The notes under the pieces: generated by a model | Told to the model about the DNA's origin: nothing | Databases searched by the model: none | The model's input: only the letters and a program-made list of their open reading frames with translations | Shown here: positions 1 to 5,754 of the stretch, piece after piece | Numbering within the stretch: position 1 is the stretch's first letter | Layout of the letters: each line of letters begins with the position of its first letter | Assembly (NCBI GenBank): GCA_001803815.1 | Contig: MHEL01000095.1 | Location: 1 to 8,167, forward strand | Direction: 5' to 3' | Length of the DNA stretch: 8,167 nt | Source of the DNA: Nitrospirae bacterium RBG_19FT_COMBO_42_15 | Lineage (GTDB): Bacteria; Nitrospirota; CAKKRA01; 9FT-COMBO-42-15 | Program-made: the position numbers and the translations under genes

Positions 1-44
1 TCATATCCGCAGTGTCCGGGGTTCGAATCCCTGCACCGCCACCA
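1..44 (+). tRNA. tRNA-Met(CAU), elongator type, 3' part only (5' cut by window edge)
   Basis: The window opens inside the anticodon loop. Read as a standard class I tRNA, base 1 is U33, bases 2-4 are anticodon CAT, and the 3' anticodon strand is CCGCA. A 5-nt variable loop GTGTC follows, then a T-arm CGGGG/TTCGAAT/CCCTG, the 3' acceptor strand CACCGCC, discriminator A and an encoded CCA ending at 44. The acceptor strand implies a 5' end of GGCGGTG, which is common in bacterial elongator tRNA-Met. The anticodon stem lacks the three consecutive G-C pairs of initiator tRNA. tRNA-Ile2 also has a CAU anticodon and cannot be fully excluded without the 5' half, but the acceptor stem favours Met. It is convergent with rnpB. 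Confidence 0.85.
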
Positions 45-85
45 AAATAAACCCCATTAGAAAGTATGGGGCTTTCTAACGGGGT
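44..85 (-). terminator. Intrinsic terminator of rnpB
   Basis: On the minus strand a 14-bp hairpin (arms 85-72 and 64-51, loop of 7 nt) is followed by TTATTTT. All 14 positions pair in minus-strand RNA, including one G-U. In plus-strand RNA the same position is an A-C mismatch and the hairpin is followed by A residues, so the element works for rnpB and not for the convergent tRNA-Met. Eight T residues (93-86, minus strand) also follow the closing P1 helix of rnpB directly. Confidence 0.8.
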
Positions 86-93
86 AAAAAAAA

Positions 94-522
94 CATGCCA
101 AAGCAGGTCATAAGCCGAGTTCTGTTAGCCATCCCATCTTGTGGATGAGATGGATGACGGTCATTCCTCTTGTCCTGAATATTGCTATCAGGATCGTGCG
201 ACCTAACCCGTTCCGCCTTTCTATAAAATAGAATATTGAATGGGCCATTCTTACCATCAAGTGGAGCGGAACCTATTTGGTCTTGCTCCGGGTGGGGTTT
301 ACCATGCCCCTGATGTTGCCATCAGAGCGGTGAGCTCTTACCTCGCCTTTTCACCCTTACCCTGTACCATTACGGTACAGGGCGGTATTTTTTCTGTGGC
401 ACTTTCCTTCTGCCCCCTCTTTACAGAGGAAACAGACTCCGCATTACGGAGCACCCTGCCCTATGGAGCTCGGACTTTCCTCCCGCCTATTGGCGGGCGA
501 CCATCGGGCCTGCTTCAGCATG
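94..522 (-). ncRNA. rnpB: RNase P RNA (type A)
   Basis: This is the catalytic RNA of ribonuclease P, which removes 5' leaders from pre-tRNAs together with the RnpA protein. On the minus strand the hallmark conserved blocks occur in order: GAGGAAAGTCC near the 5' end, AGGGTGAAAAGG then GGTAAGAGC, then GTAAACCCCACCCGGAGCAA and ACCAAATAGG, and the closing ACAGAACTCGGCTTATG. A GGGTTAGG segment fits the L15 loop that pairs with the tRNA CCA end. The ends at 509-522 and 94-107 form a 14-bp P1 helix with two G-U pairs, which sets the limits; the mature ends could differ by a few bases. The length of about 429 nt is somewhat longer than the 377 nt of E. coli, with an AT-rich extra arm around 205-240. 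The gene starts 6 nt after the RNase HI stop codon. Confidence 0.97.
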
Positions 523-550
523 TATTAACTATTTTTTACTTAAATGTAAA
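522..550 (-). promoter_or_regulatory. Possible rnpB promoter inside the end of rnhA
   Basis: On the minus strand TTTACA (550-545) and TAATAC (527-522) are separated by 17 bp. The -35 matches consensus at five of six bases; the -10 is weak. Transcription would start a few bases inside the predicted P1 5' strand, so either the -10 is slightly upstream (TAGTTA) or rnpB is processed from an rnhA read-through transcript. This is an inference only. Confidence 0.3.
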
Positions 551-972
551 TCAACTGCCTTGTTTGCTAAATTATCAGCCTCTTTATTTTTCTCTCTCGG
601 TATATGCGTTAAAGTGACCCTTGACCCTTGACCCTTGACCCTAATCTTTTTTATCAGCGCCTGCGCCTTATTGAACAGCAGAGCCAAATTCTCATCTTTA
701 ACCCTGTAGACGCCGTTCATCTGCCTTACCACCAATTCTGAATCCAAAAAAATGTCTGCGCTCACTGTCTTGTGTTTTACAGCATATTCAAGTGCGTTTA
801 TCAGCGCTGTGTATTCTGCAACATTGTTGGTTGTCGTTCCAATATATTTGCCGATTTCATCTACAACAGCGCCATTTTTATCTTTTAAGACCACGCCAAT
901 GCCTGCATCCCCGGGATTGCCCCTTGAAACGCCATCAGTATATATTATCAAATTTTGCCCCTTTAATGCCAC
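529..972 (-). CDS. rnhA: Ribonuclease HI
   Basis: The 147-aa enzyme cleaves the RNA strand of RNA-DNA hybrids, acting on replication primers and R-loops in the cytoplasm. The RNase H fold fills the whole protein. The catalytic carboxylates are visible as D13 (in YTDGVSRGNPG), E53 (NNVAEY), D77 (LDSELV) and D133 (EADNLA), with the conserved histidine H123 (THIPRE) just before the last motif. The basic 'handle' helix of E. coli RNase HI is absent or short, as in the Bacillus/archaeal-like branch. The start is GTG at 972-970, supported by an AAGGA Shine-Dalgarno 8 nt upstream (985-981). It follows the zinc-ribbon gene by 21 nt and probably shares its transcript. Oddly, codons 112-120 contain four tandem TGACCCT units (plus-strand sense, 615-642), encoding VKGQGSRVT between the core fold and the last active-site motif. 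Confidence 0.96.
   Translation of the reverse strand: MALKGQNLIIYTDGVSRGNPGDAGIGVVLKDKNGAVVDEIGKYIGTTTNNVAEYTALINALEYAVKHKTVSADIFLDSELVVRQMNGVYRVKDENLALLFNKAQALIKKIRVKGQGSRVTLTHIPREKNKEADNLANKAVDLHLSKK
615..642. repeat. Heptamer tandem repeat (TGACCCT)x4 inside rnhA
   Basis: Four perfect copies of TGACCCT stand head to tail. The unit is not a multiple of three, so gain or loss of one copy would shift the rnhA frame upstream of H123 and D133. A related octamer, TGACCCYT in three copies, lies in the hisE tail at 8017-8040. Confidence 0.95.
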
Positions 973-993
973 TCTTTCAATCCTTCAATTTGC

Positions 994-1725
994 TCAGGAT
1001 GCATCCTTCCAATAAAGGATGCGGCTGCAATTAAAGCACTGGATTATCTTTGAATTCTTTCTAACCTCTGTTAAGGTCTGGGGAGGGATGTTCATGTGAC
1101 AGCCGAGGCAGTTGCCGTTTTTAACAGCAGCTACAACAAGGCCGTTTTTAGACTCAAACAATTGAGTATATCTTTTTAAAAGGTCTTTGCCTATTCTGGC
1201 GCAATGCTCATCTCTGTCTTTCAGAAGTTTATTCAGCTCATTTTCTACCTTTGTAAAATCTGCCTTGATCCTGCTCTCTTCAACGGAAAATTTTTTCTCT
1301 TCCTCTTTTGCCTTCTGCTCTTTAGCAGTAAGCTCTTTCTTAATCTCTTCTGCCTTTTCAAGAACAACAAGCAGTGCGTCTTCCTGCTCAGTCTTTACCT
1401 TTTTTGCAGCCTCTATTTCGTGAAGGAGCGCCTGATATGCCTCGTTGGTCTTAATCTCAGAGGTTTTTGATTTGTGCTTTTCAATCTTTACATCTTCCTC
1501 ATCAATTGCCCTCTCTTTATCCCTCTTCTCTTTTAACAGGTTATCATATAAAGCCTTTACATTTGACAGGTCTGCCTGACTCGCGCTGAGAGATTGTTTG
1601 GCCTCTTCAATAATCTCTGGAAGCCTTTTCTTCTGCTTTGCCAGATCCGCAATTACTGTATCTATCTCCTGCAGTTCAATAAGAGATTTAAGCTCCTCGC
1701 TAATAGCAATTTGGTCTGAAGGCAT
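994..1725 (-). CDS. Coiled-coil protein with C-terminal C4 zinc ribbon (zf-RING_7 / DUF164, CdsZ-FlgZ-like)
   Basis: The 243-aa protein has a long, charged, heptad-like alpha-helical region (about residues 10-190, rich in E/K) and a C-terminal zinc ribbon with C206-x2-C209 and C230-x2-C233. The block around IKTNEAYQALLHEIE (residues 91-105) is typical of this family. Relatives include Helicobacter HP0958/FlgZ and Chlamydia CdsZ, which act as chaperone or adaptor proteins in flagellar or type III secretion. In most bacteria the role is unknown, and nothing here ties it to secretion; I do not infer more. The predicted location is cytoplasmic, with no signal peptide. The start is ATG at 1725, with GGGAG 9 nt upstream. 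It lies 46 nt downstream of a tRNA gene and 21 nt upstream of rnhA. A Nif3 - zinc ribbon - RNase HI association is common in Deltaproteobacteria; here the Nif3 gene is upstream of dnaG instead. Confidence 0.92.
   Translation of the reverse strand: MPSDQIAISEELKSLIELQEIDTVIADLAKQKKRLPEIIEEAKQSLSASQADLSNVKALYDNLLKEKRDKERAIDEEDVKIEKHKSKTSEIKTNEAYQALLHEIEAAKKVKTEQEDALLVVLEKAEEIKKELTAKEQKAKEEEKKFSVEESRIKADFTKVENELNKLLKDRDEHCARIGKDLLKRYTQLFESKNGLVVAAVKNGNCLGCHMNIPPQTLTEVRKNSKIIQCFNCSRILYWKDAS
1001..1022 (-). other. Hairpin in the 3' end of the zinc-ribbon gene
   Basis: GCATCCTT (1001-1008) and AAGGATGC (1015-1022) form an 8-bp inverted repeat with a 6-nt loop. It overlaps a 12-bp palindrome AGGATGCATCCT (996-1007). 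It lies within the last codons, just upstream of the rnhA ribosome binding site, and the ATCCT segments could pair with the rnhA Shine-Dalgarno AAGGAT. Confidence 0.6.
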
Positions 1726-1726
1726 T

Positions 1727-1758
1727 TACCATTCTCCCTTTCACCGTTTCCCCGTTTC
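1727..1758 (-). repeat. Degenerate octamer tandem repeat in the zinc-ribbon leader
   Basis: Read on the minus strand, four octamers follow each other up to the start codon: GAAACGGG, GAAACGGT, GAAAGGGA, GAATGGTA. The third supplies the Shine-Dalgarno (GGGAGA). The first two differ at one base; the last two are diverged. Confidence 0.65.
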
Positions 1759-1771
1759 TTAATATATTTTA

Positions 1772-1847
1772 TGGTGGGCCCACCAGGATTCGAACCTGGG
1801 ACCAATCGGTTATGAGCCGATGGCTCTGCCAACTGAGCTATGGGCCC
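1772..1847 (-). tRNA. tRNA with CAU anticodon, probably tRNA-Ile2 (lysidine-modified)
   Basis: A complete 76-nt cloverleaf is visible on the minus strand. It has acceptor GGGCCCA/TGGGCCC, D-arm GCTC/GAGC, anticodon stem ATCGG/CCGAT with loop CTCATAA, variable loop TGGTC, T-arm CCAGG/TTCGAAT/CCTGG, discriminator A and an encoded CCA. The anticodon is CAU. It is not an initiator: the anticodon stem lacks three G-C pairs and the first acceptor pair is G-C. C4-G69 and C5-G68 in the acceptor stem and the CTCATAA loop match Ile2 tRNAs, in which TilS converts C34 to lysidine to read AUA. Another CAU tRNA with an elongator-Met acceptor lies at 1-44, which supports the assignment. An elongator tRNA-Met is the alternative. 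Confidence 0.95.
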
Positions 1848-1857
1848 CCTTTAACTT

Positions 1858-1911
1858 GGTAGCCGCACCCTTTAGGGTGCATATTTCCGCAGGCTAAAGC
1901 CTGCGACTACC
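1858..1911. repeat. Two-hairpin repeat closed by GGTAG/CTACC
   Basis: The outer arms GGTAG (1858-1862) and CTACC (1907-1911) enclose two perfect hairpins. One is GCACCC-TTTA-GGGTGC (1865-1880) and the other is GCAGGC-TAAA-GCCTGC (1889-1904), separated by ATATTTCC. The two tetraloops are reverse complements of each other. I recall similar CGCAGGCTTTAGCCTGCG elements as dispersed repeats in uncultured environmental bacteria; that is memory, not a search result. Confidence 0.8.
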
Positions 1912-1914
1912 ACA

Positions 1915-1936
1915 CTGACGATTCATGAATCGTCAG
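1915..1936. repeat. 22-bp perfect palindrome
   Basis: CTGACGATTCA is followed immediately by its exact reverse complement, with no spacer. It abuts the two-hairpin repeat on one side and the inverted end of the MITE-like element on the other. It could be a dispersed repeat core or a dimeric protein binding site. Confidence 0.85.
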
Positions 1937-2045
1937 ACATTTCCCTCTTTCCTAAAGAGGGGTTAGGGGAGATTACATGGCCAGGCATAGAAATTAGCCT
2001 CTGCAACAATCCCCCTGTATCCCCCTTTAGAAAAGGGGGAAATGT
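1937..2045. mobile_element. MITE-like element, 109 bp, with imperfect 38-nt terminal inverted repeats
   Basis: The left end (1937-1974) and the reverse complement of the right end (2045-2008) align over 38 nt without gaps, with 30 identities. Both begin ACATTTCCC and both end GATT. Each end itself folds into a hairpin (CCCTCTTT/AAAGAGGG at 1943-1961; TCCCCCTTT/AAAGGGGGA at 2020-2040). The 33-nt centre (1975-2007) has no coding capacity. No clear target duplication is visible, so mobility is inferred only from the inverted ends. It may be a decayed non-autonomous transposon or a paired REP-type repeat. Confidence 0.6.
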
Positions 2046-2082
2046 TATCACCATTCGACGAATCAATGACACCCTATATTGC

Positions 2083-3894
2083 CTACTCCACGAAACTCTT
2101 TAGCAGCTTGCTCCTGCTCGGATGTCTTAATTTTCGCAAGGCCTTTGCCTCAATCTGTCTTATGCGCTCACGCGTAACCTCAAAATTCTGTCCAACCTCT
2201 TCAAGCGTATGGTCAGTAACCTCGCCAATGCCGAACCTCTGCCTTAAGACCCGCTCCTCTCTCGGTGTAAGGGTCTGGAACACGCTCTTAATCTGCTCCT
2301 GCAGATTATATTTAATCGCAGCCTCAAGCGGGGATATAACCTTTTTGTCTTCTATAAAGTCGCCAAGATGGCTATCCTCTTCCTCACCTATAGGAGTTTC
2401 AAGGGATATAGGCTCTTTTGCAATCTTCAGCACCTTCCTCACCTTGTCTATAGGGAGCTTCATCTCAGCAGCAAGCTCCTCAGGAGAAGGCTCTCTTCCA
2501 AGCTCCTGCACAAGGTGCCTTGATGTCCTGATAAGCTTGTTGATCGTCTCAATCATGTGAACAGGTATGCGGATTGTCCTTGCCTGATCAGCGATTGCCC
2601 TTGTTATTGCCTGCCTTATCCACCATGTGGCGTATGTGCTGAATTTATAGCCCCTCTTATATTCAAACTTATCAACTGCCTTCATCAGGCCGATATTGCC
2701 TTCCTGAATAAGGTCAAGGAACTGCAGTCCCCTGTTCGTATACTTCTTTGCAATGCTTACAACCAGCCTAAGGTTTGCCTCTATCAACTGGCTCTTTGCA
2801 TACTTTGCCTTACGCTCCCCCTGCTCTAAGGCATGGACTGCGTCCTTCAGATCCTTTGCAGAGACGCCTGTTTCAAATTCTGTCTGCCTTATGCGCTGAA
2901 GCGCATTTTTATATGTCCTCTCAAGGCCTATTAATGCATCCTCATCAATTCCGGTCTTTCTTTCAACCTTTTTTATCTCCTTGCCCCTTTTTCTTATCCG
3001 TTTTAAGACCTCGTCTACCTTATCCTTTGAATATCCGAGCTTCCTGATGCAGGAGACCATCTCCCTTTCAGACCTTTTGATCTGATAGGAAGACTCTCTT
3101 AATTTATTAACAATGTTATCTATATGCCTTGAATTCAGCCCTATATCTTCTATCTTCTGGGCTATTGTATCCTTTATTTTTTTAACAGCGAGCATCTGCT
3201 TTTTAAGCTTATTCTCATTCCTGAGGCGGCCTGTATCCCTGTTCAATGCCCTGAGCTGCGCTGTCAGCCTCTTAACCTCTGTAATCCTGTCCAATGTCTT
3301 TTTAAGAAGCTCCTTTTCATCTGCTTCTACAAACTCCTCCAAGTCCTCTTCGTATGCAGAGACTACCTCCCTGATGGATATCTTTTCTTTCTTAAGCCTG
3401 TCTCCAAGAGAGACTACCTCATTGGTTGTAATCGGCATATTAAAGATAATCGCTGCAACCTCTCTCTCGCCAGACTCAATCCTCTTGGCTATCTCTACCT
3501 CCTCTTCCCTGCTTAAAAGAGGAACAGTGCCCATCTCCTTTAAATATAAACGAACAGGGTCGTCTGTCCTTCCAACAGTGCCAGGCGTTAAATCTATTTT
3601 CAATTCCTCGCCTTCAGCGTCAACATCTGCCTCAAAAAGCTCGGCCTCATATTCCTCAGTCTCTTTTCCTTCCTGTTCAGACTCAGAAGGCGCGGCCTGA
3701 TATTTAGACTCTTCTGAGGAATCAATGATGTCAATATCCATCTCGCCGAACATAATCATAATATTATCTATCTGCTCTGAAGATACAACATCTGCTGGAA
3801 GGGCATTATTCAGCTCTTCATAAGTAAGGAACCCCTTTTCCTTGCCTATAGATATCAAATGTTTTACTTCTTCCATGCTATCTTCTTTTGCCAT
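2083..3894 (-). CDS. rpoD: RNA polymerase primary sigma factor (sigma-70, RpoD)
   Basis: The 603-aa housekeeping sigma factor directs RNA polymerase to -35/-10 promoters. Visible regions are 1.1 (about 5-60), an acidic linker (60-100), 1.2 ([20 protein letters not shown], 111-130), a long non-conserved region (about 141-365), region 2 ([50 protein letters not shown], to about 440), region 3 (about 445-520), and region 4 with the helix-turn-helix [20 protein letters not shown] (565-583). The length is close to E. coli RpoD (613 aa), and the long non-conserved region is a proteobacterial-type trait. The ATG at 3894 is 25 nt after the dnaG stop. Its Shine-Dalgarno is weak (GGGG 6 nt upstream), and an out-of-frame ATG lies 4 nt before it; M7 is an alternative start. 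It is the last gene of the rpsU-yqeY-nif3-dnaG-rpoD unit. Confidence 0.98.
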   Translation of the reverse strand: MAKEDSMEEVKHLISIGKEKGFLTYEELNNALPADVVSSEQIDNIMIMFGEMDIDIIDSSEESKYQAAPSESEQEGKETEEYEAELFEADVDAEGEELKIDLTPGTVGRTDDPVRLYLKEMGTVPLLSREEEVEIAKRIESGEREVAAIIFNMPITTNEVVSLGDRLKKEKISIREVVSAYEEDLEEFVEADEKELLKKTLDRITEVKRLTAQLRALNRDTGRLRNENKLKKQMLAVKKIKDTIAQKIEDIGLNSRHIDNIVNKLRESSYQIKRSEREMVSCIRKLGYSKDKVDEVLKRIRKRGKEIKKVERKTGIDEDALIGLERTYKNALQRIRQTEFETGVSAKDLKDAVHALEQGERKAKYAKSQLIEANLRLVVSIAKKYTNRGLQFLDLIQEGNIGLMKAVDKFEYKRGYKFSTYATWWIRQAITRAIADQARTIRIPVHMIETINKLIRTSRHLVQELGREPSPEELAAEMKLPIDKVRKVLKIAKEPISLETPIGEEEDSHLGDFIEDKKVISPLEAAIKYNLQEQIKSVFQTLTPREERVLRQRFGIGEVTDHTLEEVGQNFEVTRERIRQIEAKALRKLRHPSRSKLLKSFVE

Positions 3895-3906
3895 ACATAC
3901 CCCGCT

Positions 3907-3912
3907 ATTATA
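3907..3912 (-). promoter_or_regulatory. Possible -10 element directly before rpoD
   Basis: A perfect TATAAT lies on the minus strand 12 nt before the rpoD ATG, inside a small inverted repeat CTATT/AATAG (3905-3918). The best -35 is poor (CTGTTA, 16-bp spacing). If used, the mRNA would be nearly leaderless. The 25-nt dnaG-rpoD gap is very AT-rich, so chance occurrence or an RNase E-type cleavage site is equally possible. Confidence 0.22.
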
Positions 3913-3919
3913 AAATAGA

Positions 3920-5704
3920 TTATTGTTTTAACAGTCTTGTTTTTTCTTCAAGTATCCTGTTTATTGAATCCGTATCGCCGTTTTTCTCTGCTATCCTTAA
4001 TTTCTCCTGCAGTGTCTTCATCCTCTCTTTTATGCCTGCGCCTTTAATCTTCTGTACGCAGTCATAAAAGCTCTGTTCGCGGTCATCATAATCCAATTCC
4101 CTCATAGAGAGGGCTGAAAAGAGGCCTGCCATCTCTGCATCCTCTGTCTTAAACACAGCATTAAATTCCTTGCCGCTCTCAATAACATTATAAACTATTC
4201 CTGTAACCCTTTTAAAAAGAGGGTCTTTGAAATCATCGGGGCTTAATTGGTCCTTTACCCTTTTTGCAATGGACTCATCATTAAGCATAAGGTGAATCAG
4301 CATCTCCTCTGCCTTTGCGCCTGAATGATTGATTCTCTTTTGAAGACCGCTATGAGCTGTTCCTTCTTTTAAAGGCTCTTTCTTCTCTCCTGACTTATAT
4401 CCTTTTTTCTGAGCCCTGTTTTCTAATTCCGCAAATATATCCTTTTCGTCCAACTGGAGCTCCTCTGCCAGCCTTCTTACATAAGCGTTCCTTTCAATCT
4501 TGTTGGGCAATCTGTTTATCAGAGGAAGAACCTCATCTACCACCTTTACCTTTTCATCAATAGATGACAGCGGCTCTTTGCCTTTTGTCTCTCTTATAAC
4601 AAAATCAAGAAGTTTCTCTGAATTCTTTAATTTATCTATAAATGCCTCAACACCCTTTTCCCTTAAAAATGTATCAGGGTCAGTGCCCTCTGACAGGCTT
4701 GCCACCTTGGCCTTCATCCCGCTCTCAATAAAGAATGAGGCGCTCCTTATCGCTGCCTTTTTCCCTGCGCTGTCAGGGTCAAATACCAAAACAATATTGT
4801 TTGTAAACCTCTTTATCAGCCTTAAATGGCCTTGCGTCAGGGCTGTGCCGAGTGTTGCAGCAGCATTCTTTATGCCCTTCTGATATGTCATTATTGCATC
4901 AAGATAGCCCTCAACAATCAGAAGATAGCCCCTTTTGCCAATCTCCTGCCTTGCCTTTTCAAGGCAGTAAAGGTTTTCACCTTTGATATATATAGTGCTC
5001 TCCGGCGAATTTATATATTTTGGCAGGGAGTCATCAAGCACCCTTCCGCCAAAACCTATGACCCTTTTCTTTAAATCAAGGATAGGAAATATTATCCTGT
5101 CCCTAAAGCGGTCGTAAAAACCATCGCCGCTATCTTTTCTTATAATAAGCCCTGCCTTTTCTAAGGCCGCTGTTTCAATTCCTTTCTGTCTTAAATGTCT
5201 GTATGCCGCATCCCACTGCGAAAGAGAATAGCCAATATTAAATTCCTGTATGGTCTTCTTTTCAATGCCCCTTTTTTCTAAATATTGCCTTGCCCTTTCA
5301 CCCTCTTTTGCCTCAGCAAGATTCCTGCTGAAGAATTCCATTGCAAGCTCATTTGCCTTATAAAGGGGCTCTTTTGCATCTTCAATCTTCTCATCCCTCT
5401 TGCTAACCTCTGGGATGCTTATTCCTGCACGTTCGCTTAGAGACCTTACTGCCTGTGGAAATGTAAGATTTTCATGCTTCATCAAAAAGTGAAATACATT
5501 TCCTCCGGCGCCGCAGCCAAAGCAGTGGAATATCTGCTTTGCTGGACTGACCACAAATGACGGCGTCTTTTCTGAATGAAAAGGGCACAACCCTGTAAAA
5601 TTCTGGCCTGTCTTTTTTAAACTAAGCTGTTCAGAGATTACAGAGACAATATCTACTCCCTCTCTTATCCTGTCTATTAATTCATCTGGAATAAACCTTT
5701 CCAT
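3920..5704 (-). CDS. dnaG: DNA primase (DnaG)
   Basis: The 594-aa primase makes RNA primers for the replication fork, working with the DnaB helicase. In order it has an N-terminal CHC2 zinc-binding domain with C40-x2-H43 and C61-x2-C64, a catalytic core, and a TOPRIM domain with E265 (VEGYLDA) and D309/D311 ([11 protein letters not shown]). A charged linker (about 430-460) and a divergent C-terminal helicase-binding region (about 462-594) follow. Length and catalytic residue positions match E. coli DnaG closely. The ATG at 5704 begins a conserved N-terminus ([20 protein letters not shown]). No Shine-Dalgarno is visible before it (AATAAATCAGA), unlike most genes in this window. It lies 47 nt after the nif3 stop and 25 nt before rpoD, in the standard macromolecular-synthesis arrangement. 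Confidence 0.98.
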   Translation of the reverse strand: MERFIPDELIDRIREGVDIVSVISEQLSLKKTGQNFTGLCPFHSEKTPSFVVSPAKQIFHCFGCGAGGNVFHFLMKHENLTFPQAVRSLSERAGISIPEVSKRDEKIEDAKEPLYKANELAMEFFSRNLAEAKEGERARQYLEKRGIEKKTIQEFNIGYSLSQWDAAYRHLRQKGIETAALEKAGLIIRKDSGDGFYDRFRDRIIFPILDLKKRVIGFGGRVLDDSLPKYINSPESTIYIKGENLYCLEKARQEIGKRGYLLIVEGYLDAIMTYQKGIKNAAATLGTALTQGHLRLIKRFTNNIVLVFDPDSAGKKAAIRSASFFIESGMKAKVASLSEGTDPDTFLREKGVEAFIDKLKNSEKLLDFVIRETKGKEPLSSIDEKVKVVDEVLPLINRLPNKIERNAYVRRLAEELQLDEKDIFAELENRAQKKGYKSGEKKEPLKEGTAHSGLQKRINHSGAKAEEMLIHLMLNDESIAKRVKDQLSPDDFKDPLFKRVTGIVYNVIESGKEFNAVFKTEDAEMAGLFSALSMRELDYDDREQSFYDCVQKIKGAGIKERMKTLQEKLRIAEKNGDTDSINRILEEKTRLLKQ

Positions 5705-5731
5705 TCTGATTTATTGAGACATAAATTATTT

Positions 5732-5754
5732 TAGATTATAGCAAGAATAATCTA
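5732..5754 (-). promoter_or_regulatory. AT-rich hairpin with embedded extended -10, before dnaG
   Basis: TAGATTAT (5732-5739) and ATAATCTA (5747-5754) form a perfect 8-bp inverted repeat with a 7-nt loop, overlapping the nif3 stop codon. On the minus strand the loop and downstream arm spell TGCTATAAT (5743-5735), a consensus extended -10. No good -35 exists 17 bp upstream, as expected for the extended -10 class. A start near 5728 would give a leader of about 24 nt for dnaG. There is no T-run, so it is not a terminator. It may serve as an internal promoter for dnaG-rpoD. Confidence 0.45.

Larger units (their letters stand above)
1848..2082. other. Intergenic region after rpoD, made of repeats
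   Basis: These 235 bases contain no credible ORF. They hold a two-hairpin repeat (1858-1911), a 22-bp palindrome (1915-1936) and a MITE-like element (1937-2045), packed almost end to end. No hairpin followed by a T-run is seen after rpoD on the minus strand, so rpoD transcripts may end at the structured repeats or run into the tRNA. Confidence 0.8.

Noticed and set aside
240..617. Plus-strand ORF of 125 aa
   Set aside because: It lies almost entirely antisense to rnpB, whose conserved RNA blocks and P1 helix explain the sequence; the translation resembles no protein family.
1187..1470. Overlapping plus-strand ORFs with hydrophobic, membrane-like composition
   Set aside because: They are complements of the Glu/Lys-rich coiled-coil codons of the zinc-ribbon gene, which read as Ser/Phe/Leu on the other strand.
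994..1725. Secretion or flagellar chaperone role for the zinc-ribbon protein
   Set aside because: Relatives FlgZ and CdsZ have such roles, but no secretion or flagellar gene is near, and the family is widespread in bacteria lacking both.
2020..2040. Intrinsic terminator for rpoD
   Set aside because: The hairpin is strong, but on the minus strand it is followed by ATACAGGGGG with no T-run, and the hairpin is better explained as one end of the MITE-like element.
1858..2045. Possible CRISPR array
   Set aside because: The repeats differ from one another in sequence and length and are inverted, not direct; there are no regular spacers and no cas genes.
2042..2560. Plus-strand ORF of 172 aa antisense to rpoD
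   Set aside because: It is a shadow of the conserved sigma region 3/4 codons, with no recognisable domain and no ribosome binding site.
3113..3700. Plus-strand ORF of 195 aa, serine/leucine-rich
   Set aside because: It is antisense to the lysine/glutamate-rich non-conserved region of rpoD; the composition is what the complement of such codons gives.
4500..4883. Plus-strand ORF of 127 aa antisense to dnaG
   Set aside because: It covers the TOPRIM-coding part of dnaG on the opposite strand; there is no independent coding signal.
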